Of a stretch of 64,000 nucleotides of DNA, positions 17,415 to 25,964 are shown in pieces. The DNA lies in NCBI GenBank assembly GCA_023420415.1, contig JAEZWF010000012.1, forward strand, positions 124,001 through 188,000. Direction: 5' to 3'. Made by a program: the position numbers and the translations under genes. The notes beneath the pieces are model-generated. The model did no database searches. It was not told where the DNA came from and saw nothing but the letters and a program-made list of their open reading frames with translations. Each line of letters begins with the position of its first letter. Positions within the stretch are counted from its first letter, which is position 1. The stretch comes from Actinomycetes bacterium (GTDB taxonomy: Bacteria; Actinomycetota; Actinomycetes; Actinomycetales; Dermatophilaceae).

Positions 17415-18755
17415 TTGAGCACCACCGACGCAGCCTCAGTCCGTATCGCCAAACTCCTTGTTCCCCAACACTTTTCGCGCACGTTCCCCTCGCTCAGCAA
17501 TCGCAACTTCCGGCTCCTGCTGTCGGGCCTCCTGGTTTCCGGGACGGGTGGATGGGTCCAGCGGATCGCCCAGGACTGGTTGGTCCTGACCCTCACCGAC
17601 AGCCCCGCCGCGGTCGGGGTGGTGACCGCATTCCAGTTCGTGCCGACCCTCGTCATCGGTCTGCACGCAGGACTGCTGGCCGACCGCTTCCCCAAGCGGC
17701 ACCTCCTGCTCGTGACACAGCTGTCGATGATGCTCACTGCAGGGGCCCTTGCGGCTCTGACGCTGAGCGGTCTCGTCCAGGTGTGGCACGTCTACGTCCT
17801 GGCCGCCGTCCTCGGCACCGTCGCCGCGGTCGACAACCCGGTGCGTCAGTCGTTCGTGTCCGAGGTGGTCTCAGGGCCACAGCTCCCCAACGCGATCAGC
17901 CTGGTGTCCTGCACCTTCCAGATCGGGGCCATGGCAGGACCGGTGCTGGGCGGGCTGCTGATGAGCACCGTCGGCGCCGGCTGGGCGTTCGTCGTCAACG
18001 CCCTCTCCTTCGCCGGACCGGTCGTGGCCCTGTCCCTCATGCGCGGGACCCCCACGCGCAGCCAGGTGCGCACCGCCCGGCACGCCGCCACCGACGCGGG
18101 CCGCGCACCGGGCGTGCGGGCGGGGCTGTCGTATGCCGTGCGCACACCGAGCGTGCTGTGGCCAGTCGTGATGGTGGGCGCCTTCGGCTTCTTCACCATC
18201 AGCCTCCCGGTGACGCTCGCGGCATACGCGAAGGACGTCTTTCACTCGGGCGCCTCCGGGCTGGGGCTGCTCAACGGAGTCGTCGCCCTCGGCGCACTCG
18301 GCGGCGCGTTGCTCACGGCTCGGCGCCGACGTCAGCCGCGGCTGCGGACCCTCGGTATCGCCGGCAGCACCCTGGCCGCCGCGCTCCTGCTCGCCGCGAC
18401 CGCACCCGGCGAGCCGGTGTTCCTGGTCCTGCTGGTCGCGGTCGGGGCCGCCAACCTCGGCTTCCTCACGTCGGCGCAGTCGCTCGTGCAGCTCGCGGCC
18501 GTCGACCACCTGCGCGGGCGCGTCGTCGGCATCTACCTGCTCGTGTTCCTCGGCAGCGGGGCGGTCGGTGGCCCGGTGGTCGGCTGGTTGGCCGAGGAGT
18601 TCGGTGCGCGCACGGCCCTGCTGGTGTCCGGCGCCGTGCCCGCCGTGGTGACCGTGCTGGTGTGCCGACACCTGGCCAAGGTCGCGTCCCTGCGGATCGG
18701 GCTGACCTCGGTGTCGGTGCGCCTGCCGCGCCCGTCGCTGCTGTCCCGCTACTGA
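17415..18755 (+). CDS. MFS transporter (EntS/DUF894-like exporter)
   Basis: The protein has about 446 residues and roughly twelve transmembrane helices. The N-terminal SLSNRNFRLLLSGLLVSGTGGW and QRIAQDWLVLTLTDSPAAVG are typical of actinobacterial MFS exporters related to EntS. The A-loop-like LLADRFPKRHLLLVTQ lies between helices 2 and 3. I chose the TTG at 17415, with AGGA 6-9 nt upstream; a TTG at 17337 in the same frame would add 26 non-hydrophobic residues. Export of a small toxic or secreted compound under control of the divergent LysR gene is the likely role. The 3' end converges on the lhgO-like gene. Confidence 0.82.
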   Translation: MSTTDAASVRIAKLLVPQHFSRTFPSLSNRNFRLLLSGLLVSGTGGWVQRIAQDWLVLTLTDSPAAVGVVTAFQFVPTLVIGLHAGLLADRFPKRHLLLVTQLSMMLTAGALAALTLSGLVQVWHVYVLAAVLGTVAAVDNPVRQSFVSEVVSGPQLPNAISLVSCTFQIGAMAGPVLGGLLMSTVGAGWAFVVNALSFAGPVVALSLMRGTPTRSQVRTARHAATDAGRAPGVRAGLSYAVRTPSVLWPVVMVGAFGFFTISLPVTLAAYAKDVFHSGASGLGLLNGVVALGALGGALLTARRRRQPRLRTLGIAGSTLAAALLLAATAPGEPVFLVLLVAVGAANLGFLTSAQSLVQLAAVDHLRGRVVGIYLLVFLGSGAVGGPVVGWLAEEFGARTALLVSGAVPAVVTVLVCRHLAKVASLRIGLTSVSVRLPRPSLLSRY

Positions 18756-18816
18756 CCCGGTCAGCCGGCCCGTGCCGGCCACGCCCCGCTCCTCCAGCCA
18801 GAGCAGGTCGCGTCCG

Positions 18817-20010
18817 TCAGGCGTCGAGCAGGCCCACGATGTGCCGGGCGATCTCGAGCGAGCTCGTCGCCGCGGGGGAGGGCGCGTTGAGCACGTGCAC
18901 CACGTTGCCGTCGCGCTCGATGAGGAAGTCGTCGACGAGGCTGCCGTCGCGGTTCATGGCCTGCGCGCGGACCCCGGGCTTGGCCGGCACGAGGTCGGAG
19001 TCCTGGATCTCGGGGACGAGACGGCGCAGGCTGTCGCCGAAGAGCCGGCGCGACGCCGAACGTGCCATCTCGCGCGCCCCCTCGCGGTAGTTGCGGCGCG
19101 CGAGGCGCCAGAAGCCCGGGTAGGTGAGGGTGCCCGCGAGCTCACTGGGCACGATCCGGCCCCAGCCGTAGCCCTCCCGCGCGAAGGCGAGGACGGCGTT
19201 GGGGCCGGCGTGGATGTGACCTTCCACGCCGCGGGTGAGGTGGACGCCGAGGAAGGGGAAGGCCGGGTCCGGCACGGGGTAGATGAGGCCCTTGACCAGA
19301 TGCTCGGCCTCCGGGCGCAGCTCGTAGTACTCGCCGCGGAAGGGGACGATGCGCGCCGAGGGCTCGTGGCCAAGACGTCGGGCGACCAGGTCGCCCTGCA
19401 GGCCGGCACAGCTGACGACGACGTCGGCCGCCACGTCGCCGCGGGTCGTCCGCACGATGGTCTCGCGGCCCGAGCGCACCGCACCGAGCACCTCGGCGCC
19501 CAGCAGGAGGGTGGCGCCCGCTCGTTCGAGCCGGCGCACCAACGCCTGGCTCACCTGGCCGTAGTCGATGATGCCCGTCGACGGCACGTGCAGCGCCCCG
19601 ACCGATGTCACGTGTGGCTCGTGCTCGCGCGCCTGCTCAGGCGTGAGCTCGGTGACGGCCAGCCCGTTGGCGAGGCCGCGCTCGTGGAGCTTGCGCAGGC
19701 CCGGCAGCTCGTCCGGGGAGGTGGCGACGACCAGTTTGCCGGTGACCTCGTGGGGGATGCCCTCCTCCTGCGCGAACTCCACCATGGATGCCGCGCCGGC
19801 CTTGCACATCAACGCCTTCTTGGAGCCCGGCACGTAATAGAGGCCTGAGTGGATGACGCCGCTGTTGCGCCCCGTCTGGTGGCTCGCCCAGGTCGTCTCC
19901 TTCTCGAGCACGGTGACGTGGGCGCCGGGGTGGTCACGGGTGAGGCGCTCGGCCACCGCGAGGCCGACGATGCCGCCACCGACGACGGCGTAACGGGTCG
20001 GGGCTGACAT
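18817..20010 (-). CDS. lhgO: L-2-hydroxyglutarate oxidase-like FAD enzyme
   Basis: This is a 397-residue DAO-superfamily flavoprotein. It has an N-terminal FAD-binding YAVVGGGIVGLAVAERL (dinucleotide fold, about 5-25), an internal HQTGRNSGVIHSGLYY segment characteristic of LhgO, and a C-terminal HVLNAPSPAATSSLEIA that closes the FAD site. LhgO oxidises L-2-hydroxyglutarate to 2-oxoglutarate and passes electrons to the quinone pool, acting as a metabolite-repair enzyme. The ATG at 20010 lies 7 nt from TAGTCT with no ribosome site. It diverges from the aminotransferase operon and has no obvious functional link to it. Confidence 0.87.
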   Translation of the reverse strand: MSAPTRYAVVGGGIVGLAVAERLTRDHPGAHVTVLEKETTWASHQTGRNSGVIHSGLYYVPGSKKALMCKAGAASMVEFAQEEGIPHEVTGKLVVATSPDELPGLRKLHERGLANGLAVTELTPEQAREHEPHVTSVGALHVPSTGIIDYGQVSQALVRRLERAGATLLLGAEVLGAVRSGRETIVRTTRGDVAADVVVSCAGLQGDLVARRLGHEPSARIVPFRGEYYELRPEAEHLVKGLIYPVPDPAFPFLGVHLTRGVEGHIHAGPNAVLAFAREGYGWGRIVPSELAGTLTYPGFWRLARRNYREGAREMARSASRRLFGDSLRRLVPEIQDSDLVPAKPGVRAQAMNRDGSLVDDFLIERDGNVVHVLNAPSPAATSSLEIARHIVGLLDA

Positions 20011-20013
20011 GTG

Positions 20014-20027
20014 CCCTAGACTAAGGG
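20014..20027. promoter_or_regulatory. Overlapping divergent -10 boxes (near-palindrome CCCTAGACTAAGGG)
   Basis: The plus strand shows TAGACT (20017-20022) and the minus strand TAGTCT (20018-20023) within the same 14 bp. The minus box lies 7 nt from the lhgO ATG. The plus box would give the aminotransferase operon a leader of about 30 nt with an AAGGAG ribosome site. Overlapping -10 elements imply that the two promoters compete. Confidence 0.5.
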
Positions 20028-20057
20028 CCGCCTCGCACGCGCCCGACAAGGAGTCTG

Positions 20058-21197
20058 ATGAACAACCCGATCGCCCTCGGCCAGCCGACGGTGGGGGCCG
20101 AGGAACTGGCCCAGGTGCAGCGAGTGTTCGAGTCGGGGTGGCTCTCCGGAGCAGGCCCCACCTGCCAGAAGTTCGAGGAGCGGTTCACCGAGGTCTCCGG
20201 TGTCGGGCACACCATCGCCACGACCAACTGCGGTTCCGCCCTGCACCTCGCCCAGCTGGTGCTGGGGGTCACGCCGGGTGACGAGGTCATCGTCGGCGAC
20301 TACACCTTCCCGGCCACCGGGCACTCAGTCATGTGGTCCGGCGCGACGCCCGTCTTCGCGGACGTCCGCCCCGACACCTGGAGCGTCGACCCCGACGCCG
20401 TCGAGGCCGCCATCACCGAGCGCACCGTCGGCATCGTCGCGGTCGACCCGTTCGGGCAGCCCGCCGACTACGACGAGCTGCGCGCCATCGCCGACAAGCA
20501 CGGCCTCTGGCTCGTCGAGGACGCGGCGTGCGCCGCCGGCGCCTCCTACAAGGGACGACCGGCCGGCAGCCTCGCCGACGTCGCCTGCTTCTCCTTCCAC
20601 GGCCGCAAGGGCATCACGGCCGGCGAGGGCGGTGCCCTGAGCACCGACGACGCCGAGCTCGCCGAGCACGCCCGCAAGCTGCACACCTACGGCATCGCCC
20701 CGGCCCTCAGCCGCGAGGGCGCCGCGACCCTGCCGGTGCCGCAGTTCGACGAGCTCGGCTACAACTACCGCATGTCGGACGTGCAGGCCGGCATCATGCT
20801 CGCCCAGCTCGACCGGCTGCCGACCCTCGTCGAGAACCGCCGCGCCGTGGCCAAGTCCTACGGCGAGCTACTCGGCGACCTCGAGCAGGTGCAGCTGCCG
20901 GTCGAGGCCCCGGACCGCGTGCACCCCTACCAGTCCTACGTCGTCGGCGTGCACCCCTCGCTCGACCGTGGCGCCGTCGCCCTCGAGCTGCGCGCCCGCG
21001 GCATCGGCTGCAACTTCGGCACCTACGCCTCCCACGTCCAGCCGCTCTACGGCGACCAGAAGCCGCTGCCGGTCTCCGCCGAGCTCTTCGCCCGGCACCT
21101 GGCCATCCCCATGCACGCCAACCTCACCGAGGACGAGGTCCAGCGCGTGGCCGATGCCGTGCGTGAGGTCGTCGCGCTCGACACCGTGCGCACCTGA
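20058..21197 (+). CDS. DegT/DnrJ/EryC1/StrS-family sugar aminotransferase
   Basis: This is a 379-residue PLP enzyme. FSFHGRKGITAGEGGAL contains the Schiff-base Lys. Upstream are GSALHLAQLVLGVTPGDEVIV (phosphate cradle) and EDAACAAGASYKG (PLP-contacting Asp). The family transaminates keto-sugar nucleotides at C3, C4 or C5, usually with glutamate as donor. It is the first gene of a five-gene plus-strand run with an epimerase, a hexapeptide acyltransferase and a GT4, so it likely makes an amino-sugar nucleotide for the polymer. With the Gfo/Idh gene at 25965-26924 it could form a GnnA/GnnB- or WbpB/WbpE-like 3-amination pair. The ATG has a CAAGGAG ribosome site. Confidence 0.9.
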   Translation: MNNPIALGQPTVGAEELAQVQRVFESGWLSGAGPTCQKFEERFTEVSGVGHTIATTNCGSALHLAQLVLGVTPGDEVIVGDYTFPATGHSVMWSGATPVFADVRPDTWSVDPDAVEAAITERTVGIVAVDPFGQPADYDELRAIADKHGLWLVEDAACAAGASYKGRPAGSLADVACFSFHGRKGITAGEGGALSTDDAELAEHARKLHTYGIAPALSREGAATLPVPQFDELGYNYRMSDVQAGIMLAQLDRLPTLVENRRAVAKSYGELLGDLEQVQLPVEAPDRVHPYQSYVVGVHPSLDRGAVALELRARGIGCNFGTYASHVQPLYGDQKPLPVSAELFARHLAIPMHANLTEDEVQRVADAVREVVALDTVRT

Positions 21198-21244
21198 GCG
21201 CACCCGCACACCCCACACCCACCAACCGAGGAGCACCGAACCGC

Positions 21245-22177
21245 ATGTCCGAACAGAAGACCGTCTTCTTCACCGGCGGAGCCGGCTGGATCGGCATGAA
21301 GACCATTCCGCACCTGCTCGAGAAGGGCTACAAGGTGCGGATCTTCGACAACATGTTCCGCGGTGACCGGGACGCGGTCGGCGAGCTGGTGGCGCGTGGC
21401 GACGTCGAGCTCATCGACCAGGACGTGCGCTACGGCGGTGCGGTGCACCAGGCCATGAAGGGCTGCACCCACGTCATGCACTACGCGGCGGTGTCGATCA
21501 ACAAGAGCCAGGCCGACCCGTACGAGTCGATGGACATCAACATGATCGGCAACCACAACGTGTTCGCGGCCGCGGCCGACCACGGCGTGCAGCGGCTGGT
21601 CTTCGCCTCGAGTGCGTCGGTCTACGGCGACCCCGAGAAGCTGCCGATGAGCGAGGACGACCGGCTCCACCCGATCACGCCGTACTGCATCTCCAAGCGC
21701 GCCGGCGAGGACCTCCTCGGCTTCTACCAGCGGCGCGCAGATCTGTCCTGGGTCGCGCTGCGCTTCTTCAACGTCTACGGTCCCGGCCAGAAGACCACCG
21801 CCTACTACACCTCGGTGATCAACCACTTCGTCAATCGCCTGCGCAACGGCGAGGCGCCCGTCATCGACGGCAAGGGCGAGCAGTCGATGGACTTCGTCCA
21901 CGTCGAGGACGTCGCGCGCGCGAGCGTGCTGGCCCTGGAGTCGGCCAAGGACAACGTCGCCCTCAACGTCGGCACCGGCATCGACACCTCGATCGCCGAC
22001 CTGGCCCGCATCCTCATCGACGCCGTCGGCGCCGACGTGGAGCCCCAGTTCAACCCGCGCGACGTGCTGGTGTCGCGCCGTGCCGCCGACACCCGGCTCG
22101 CCAAGGAGACGATCGGCTTCGAGGCGAGCATCCCCGTCAAGGAGGGCATGGCCGAGCTCATCCGCGGCCAGGCCTGA
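21245..22177 (+). CDS. NAD-dependent sugar-nucleotide epimerase/dehydratase (extended SDR)
   Basis: This is a 310-residue extended SDR. The Rossmann motif FFTGGAGWIG sits at the N-terminus, the catalytic Ser in SSASVYG and YCISK holds the Tyr/Lys pair. The C-terminal half (residues 175 onward) has the FFNVYGPGQ substrate region typical of UDP-glucose 4-epimerase-like enzymes. It probably epimerises or dehydrates a UDP- or dTDP-sugar for the neighbouring transferases. The ATG has a GAGGAG ribosome site. Its TGA overlaps the next ATG by one base (TGATG). Confidence 0.88.
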   Translation: MSEQKTVFFTGGAGWIGMKTIPHLLEKGYKVRIFDNMFRGDRDAVGELVARGDVELIDQDVRYGGAVHQAMKGCTHVMHYAAVSINKSQADPYESMDINMIGNHNVFAAAADHGVQRLVFASSASVYGDPEKLPMSEDDRLHPITPYCISKRAGEDLLGFYQRRADLSWVALRFFNVYGPGQKTTAYYTSVINHFVNRLRNGEAPVIDGKGEQSMDFVHVEDVARASVLALESAKDNVALNVGTGIDTSIADLARILIDAVGADVEPQFNPRDVLVSRRAADTRLAKETIGFEASIPVKEGMAELIRGQA

Positions 22178-22680
22178 TGACGGACGCGGCGATCCCGGAC
22201 GAACCGGTACGCCCGACGAGCCCGACGAGCGCGACACCGCCTGCGCCCGGCTCGCTCCCGCCCAACCCGTGGAACGAGCACGCGTGGGTCCTCGGTGACC
22301 CCGAGGTGGGCGAGGGCACCTGGATCGGTGCGTTCACCCTCATCGACGGGTCCGGTGGCCTCACCATCGGGCGCGGCTGCGACATCAGCTCGGGGGTGCA
22401 CATCTACACGCACTCCAGTGCCCGCCGCTGTGTCAGCGCCCGCGCTCACCCGGCGGTGGACCGGGCGCCGGTGCGCATCGGCGACTTCGTCTTCGTCGGT
22501 GCCGGCGCGATCATCAACATGGGGGTGACGATCGGCGACCACAGTGTCGTGGGTGCGGGCGCCGTCGTCACCCGTGACGTCCCCGACCACACCGTGGTCC
22601 AGGGCGTCCCCGCCCGCCCGACCGCACGAGTCGTCCTCGACGGCGACCAGGTGACCTTCGAACCGATCGACGAGGACTGA
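22177..22680 (+). CDS. Left-handed beta-helix (hexapeptide) acyltransferase, WbpD/WxcM-like
   Basis: This is a 167-residue protein. After a Pro-rich start, hexapeptide turns run from about residue 40: GEGTWIGAFTLIDGSGGLTI, then RGCDISSGVHIYTHSS, then FVFVGAGAIINMGVTIGDHS and VGAGAVVTRDVPDHTVV. The HIYTHS region places His near the active site. Such small proteins N- or O-acetylate sugar nucleotides with acetyl-CoA. The start is coupled to the epimerase stop and the next gene begins 2 nt after the TGA, so it belongs to the 20058-23873 operon. N-acetylation of the amino sugar made by the DegT enzyme is the simplest role. Confidence 0.85.
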   Translation: MTDAAIPDEPVRPTSPTSATPPAPGSLPPNPWNEHAWVLGDPEVGEGTWIGAFTLIDGSGGLTIGRGCDISSGVHIYTHSSARRCVSARAHPAVDRAPVRIGDFVFVGAGAIINMGVTIGDHSVVGAGAVVTRDVPDHTVVQGVPARPTARVVLDGDQVTFEPIDED

Positions 22681-22682
22681 GC

Positions 22683-23873
22683 GTGCGGATCGCCGTCGTC
22701 AACAACTTCTTCCCGCCCCGCGTCGGTGGGAGCTCCCACCTCTCCGAGGCCCTGGCCAAGGGGTATGCCGCGGAGGGCCACGAGGTGCTCGTGCTCACCG
22801 CGGCATACGAGGACGCCCCCGAGGTGGAGGAGCGCGACGGGTTGCGGATCGTGCGGCTCCCGGCCGCGATGATCCCCAAGACGCGCCTGTCGGTGAGCTT
22901 CGACATCGCCTTCACCCTGCGGGCCGGCGCCTACAAGCGGGTGTCCGAGCTGCTCGACGGTTTCGCGCCCGACGTCATCCACCAGCACGGCCAGTTCTTC
23001 GACCTGACCTGGCTGAGTGGGGAGTGGGCCCGCCGCCACGACGTGCCGGTGCTGCTGTCGGTCCACACGCGGCTGGAGAACCCCAGCGCGGCCTACCACG
23101 GTGTCTTCCGCGGGCTCGACGCCGCAGTGGTGCGGCCCATCATGCGCCGGTACCGGCCGCGCATGGTGGTCATGGACGTCCAGATGGACGAGTACATCAA
23201 GGCGCGGTACCGCGGCGCCTACTCCGGGCTCGAGTACATCCCCGTCGGGGTCGACGCCGACTGGGTCAAGGCCGGTGACGGTGCCGCCATCCGAGAGCGG
23301 CACGACCTGGTCGACAACCCTGTGATCCTGAGCCTGGGGCACGTGATTCCGTTGCGAGACAGGGTGATGCTCGTCGAGGCCATGCCGGAGGTGCTGCGTC
23401 GGCACCCGCACGCGCGGCTGCTCATCGCGGGCCGGGTCTACTACGACGTCTGTCTCGAGCGTGCGCGTGAGCTGGGGGTCGGGCACGCGGTCCTCGCGAT
23501 CGGTGCGGTGCCCAAGAGTGAGGTGCCCGACTACCTCGCCGCCGCCGATGTCGAGACGCACGACCTGCAGGGGTACGGGCTCGGCACGGCCAGCCTGGAG
23601 AGCATGGCCGCCGGCGTGCCGATGGTGGTCGCCGTGCGCGAGGACAACTTCCCGGGCATCGACCTGCGCAACGGCGTCAACGTCGTCCTCACCCCGACCG
23701 ACGACCCGGCTGCCCTGGCCAAGACCCTCGGTGACCTGCTCGACGACGCCGAGTGGCGCGCCCGGCTGGGGGCGGCGGAGGCCGAGCTGGTCGAGGAGCG
23801 CTTCTCGATGCGCACCGTGCTGCGCCAGCACCTCGACGTCCTGACCGAGATGGTCTCGGCCTCCCGGCACTGA
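22683..23873 (+). CDS. Family 4 glycosyltransferase
   Basis: This is a 396-residue GT-B enzyme. The N-terminal domain starts VVNNFFPPRVGGSSHLSEAL, with the Gly-rich acceptor loop. The C-terminal domain has ILSLGHVIPLRDR and ends with DLQGYGLGTASLESMAAGVP, an EX7E-like donor site in which the first acidic residue lies in the HDLQGYG stretch rather than in the usual EGFG. A retaining transfer from an NDP-sugar to a lipid-linked acceptor is expected. The GTG at 22683 lies 2 nt after the previous stop with an upstream GAGGA. It is the last gene of the operon and converges with the DUF6541-like membrane protein gene 18 nt away. Confidence 0.87.
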   Translation: MRIAVVNNFFPPRVGGSSHLSEALAKGYAAEGHEVLVLTAAYEDAPEVEERDGLRIVRLPAAMIPKTRLSVSFDIAFTLRAGAYKRVSELLDGFAPDVIHQHGQFFDLTWLSGEWARRHDVPVLLSVHTRLENPSAAYHGVFRGLDAAVVRPIMRRYRPRMVVMDVQMDEYIKARYRGAYSGLEYIPVGVDADWVKAGDGAAIRERHDLVDNPVILSLGHVIPLRDRVMLVEAMPEVLRRHPHARLLIAGRVYYDVCLERARELGVGHAVLAIGAVPKSEVPDYLAAADVETHDLQGYGLGTASLESMAAGVPMVVAVREDNFPGIDLRNGVNVVLTPTDDPAALAKTLGDLLDDAEWRARLGAAEAELVEERFSMRTVLRQHLDVLTEMVSASRH

Positions 23874-23891
23874 CGCGCGGCGACCGGTCGC

Positions 23892-25910
23892 TCAGGCGCC
23901 GGTGCCGCAGAGGTGGTTCACGGCATACACCTTGAGCTTGCCCTCGGTGTGCACGAGCGTGAGGTAGGGCGACTGGGCGACCCGCATGGGGTTGTAGCTG
24001 CGACGCCCGGCCGGCATGTGGTTCTCGCTGACCACAACCCAACGCACGTCGTACGGGTCGGGCAGGCACGTGCCCCGCCCCGGCCTGGTCGCGGTGAGGG
24101 TCATCCAGACGCGGGTGCGCTCGGCCCAGTCGGCGTCGGCGTTGCCCTTGAGGGGCACGAGCCCGCGCAGGAGGGCGACCCCGGTGTCGGCGTAGATCCA
24201 GGTGACGAAGTCGCGGTGCAGGTCGTCGGCGACGACGCCGCCACCTCTGGCCTTGATCCACTCGCCGACCTTGTCGTAGGAGTCGTCGTTCGGCAGCGCT
24301 CGGGCAGCGAGGCGCTCGTTCGCCTTCCACGTGTCCGGAGCCCACGCCACCAGACCCGTGAGGAGGGCGGTGACGACCACCGGCACCACCCAGAGCGGGG
24401 CGACCACACGTCGCGCGAGCGACCCTTCTCGCGTCAGTCGCCGTAGTGTCGTGAAGGGCCAGATGGCAAGCCAGGCAACGGCATTCGCGCCTGCGAACGC
24501 CAGCACGGCCGGCGCCACGATGCTCGACCAGTGCGGCCGTCTCGGGTCTCCGTAGTACATGCCGGCCACGAGCTCGCGCGTCCAGCCCTGCCCCCGGTCG
24601 ATGTAGATGACGACCGTGAGGATGAGGAGGTGGACGACCGCGAACGGGCGGGCCCAGCGCAGTCGCGGGTGGAGCGAGGCCGCCATCCCGACGAGGATCA
24701 GGATGCTGACCACCCACGCGACGATCGTGCCCTGGTCGGTGAGCGGTGGAGGGGTGCGCTCCCCGTTGGGTGCCGCGAGACCGACGAAGGTCGCGATGTA
24801 CTGACCGGGGACGGTCCACTCGCCGAGGTCGCGCAGGGAGTTGGGTGGCGCGATGCCGCGTTCGGCCTTGCCTGCCAACAGATCTGGCACCTGCGGCGCG
24901 AGGATCAGCGCAGCGCCCAGGCCCTGCGCGAGCAGGCGCACCACCCACGAGCGCAGACGCAGCTGGGGCGGGCGGGTGAGGACGAGGCCGAGTGCCGTGA
25001 ACGCGCCGGCGACGACGTCGTAGGTGTGGGCCAAGGTGATGCCGGCGAGGCTGACCGACGACAGGGCGGTCAGTGACCGGGCCTGCGGGCTGCGCAGCGC
25101 CAGCCAGAACAGCAGGGCGGCCGACGGAGCGAGGGCCGCACCCAGCAGCACCGTGATGCGCCCGGTGATGAGGCTCGACCACATCGACCCGATGAGCACG
25201 GGCAGGAACGCCGCACACGCCGCGGTGACGCTGCCGCCACCGCACACCCGCACGATCGCGAAGGTGCCGACCGCGGCGATCACCGGCACCGCCACGACAA
25301 CGGTGCCCAGCATCACCATCGACAGGTGCAGCCCGGTGAGCTCGGACACCTGCGCCCAGACGGTGTGGGGCGCGAGCGGGTAGAAGGCGCAGGCCGGGGC
25401 GGCTTCGGTGCTGCCCGTCACGCACGCACCGGCGGGGTCGGCGCTGCCGGTCTGCATGATGCGCCGCGCGAGGAAGGCGTGGTTGAGCGAGTCCCACCCG
25501 GGCGGTGAGCCCATCCGGCCGGCAGCCAGCCAGGCAACGGTGACCGCGGCAGCACAGCTCAGCCCCAGCGCCACGACGTCAGCCCGGTGCGCCTGCAACC
25601 GGTTGACCAGGCCGAGCGGCCGGATGCCCGCGCCGGGGGCGGTGCCCCGCCGGGTCGCGACCACGCGCCAGGCGACTGCCGCCGCCGCGATGACCAGCTC
25701 GGTCACGAGCAGGCCGAGCGGTGGGACGTCGAGACCCACGAGCGTGGTCCAGCCGACGATCCCGCCGACCATGCCGTACGTGACTCCGGGCGACGCCGCC
25801 ATCGCCACCCGGCGCAGCCGCGAGTGCGGCGGTGTCGCTGCCCAGGCCAGTGCCAGACCCGGTCCGACGGACAGGACCAGCCCGACCACTGATGCCGCGA
25901 TGAGCTCCAC
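23892..25910 (-). CDS. Large polytopic membrane protein (DUF6541-like)
   Basis: This is a 672-residue protein with about 12 transmembrane helices and a C-terminal extracytoplasmic domain of about 150 residues. After the third helix lies an extracellular loop GWDSLNHAFLARRI followed by CAFYPLAPH. The same pattern (GWDAMNHGFLTRRI, CGFYPLAAN) occurs in the product of 30998-33049, so the two are paralogues. The topology, with an early Asp-containing loop, recalls GT-C glycosyltransferases and O-antigen-type membrane proteins, but I cannot assign an activity. Actinobacterial relatives are often annotated DUF6541. The GTG at 25910 has a GGGGGG purine run upstream. It lies between a GT4 and a Gfo/Idh gene, so a role in surface polysaccharide is likely. 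Confidence 0.75.
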   Translation of the reverse strand: MELIAASVVGLVLSVGPGLALAWAATPPHSRLRRVAMAASPGVTYGMVGGIVGWTTLVGLDVPPLGLLVTELVIAAAAVAWRVVATRRGTAPGAGIRPLGLVNRLQAHRADVVALGLSCAAAVTVAWLAAGRMGSPPGWDSLNHAFLARRIMQTGSADPAGACVTGSTEAAPACAFYPLAPHTVWAQVSELTGLHLSMVMLGTVVVAVPVIAAVGTFAIVRVCGGGSVTAACAAFLPVLIGSMWSSLITGRITVLLGAALAPSAALLFWLALRSPQARSLTALSSVSLAGITLAHTYDVVAGAFTALGLVLTRPPQLRLRSWVVRLLAQGLGAALILAPQVPDLLAGKAERGIAPPNSLRDLGEWTVPGQYIATFVGLAAPNGERTPPPLTDQGTIVAWVVSILILVGMAASLHPRLRWARPFAVVHLLILTVVIYIDRGQGWTRELVAGMYYGDPRRPHWSSIVAPAVLAFAGANAVAWLAIWPFTTLRRLTREGSLARRVVAPLWVVPVVVTALLTGLVAWAPDTWKANERLAARALPNDDSYDKVGEWIKARGGGVVADDLHRDFVTWIYADTGVALLRGLVPLKGNADADWAERTRVWMTLTATRPGRGTCLPDPYDVRWVVVSENHMPAGRRSYNPMRVAQSPYLTLVHTEGKLKVYAVNHLCGTGA

Positions 25911-25964
25911 GGCGCCCCCCTAGCGTTCTCGTGAAGTGTTCTCGGTCGTTCTCGCTCGGCCGGG

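Noticed and set aside
18756..18816. Terminator between the MFS and lhgO-like genes
   Set aside because: Only short GCCGGC self-complementary words are present; no convincing stem could be drawn.
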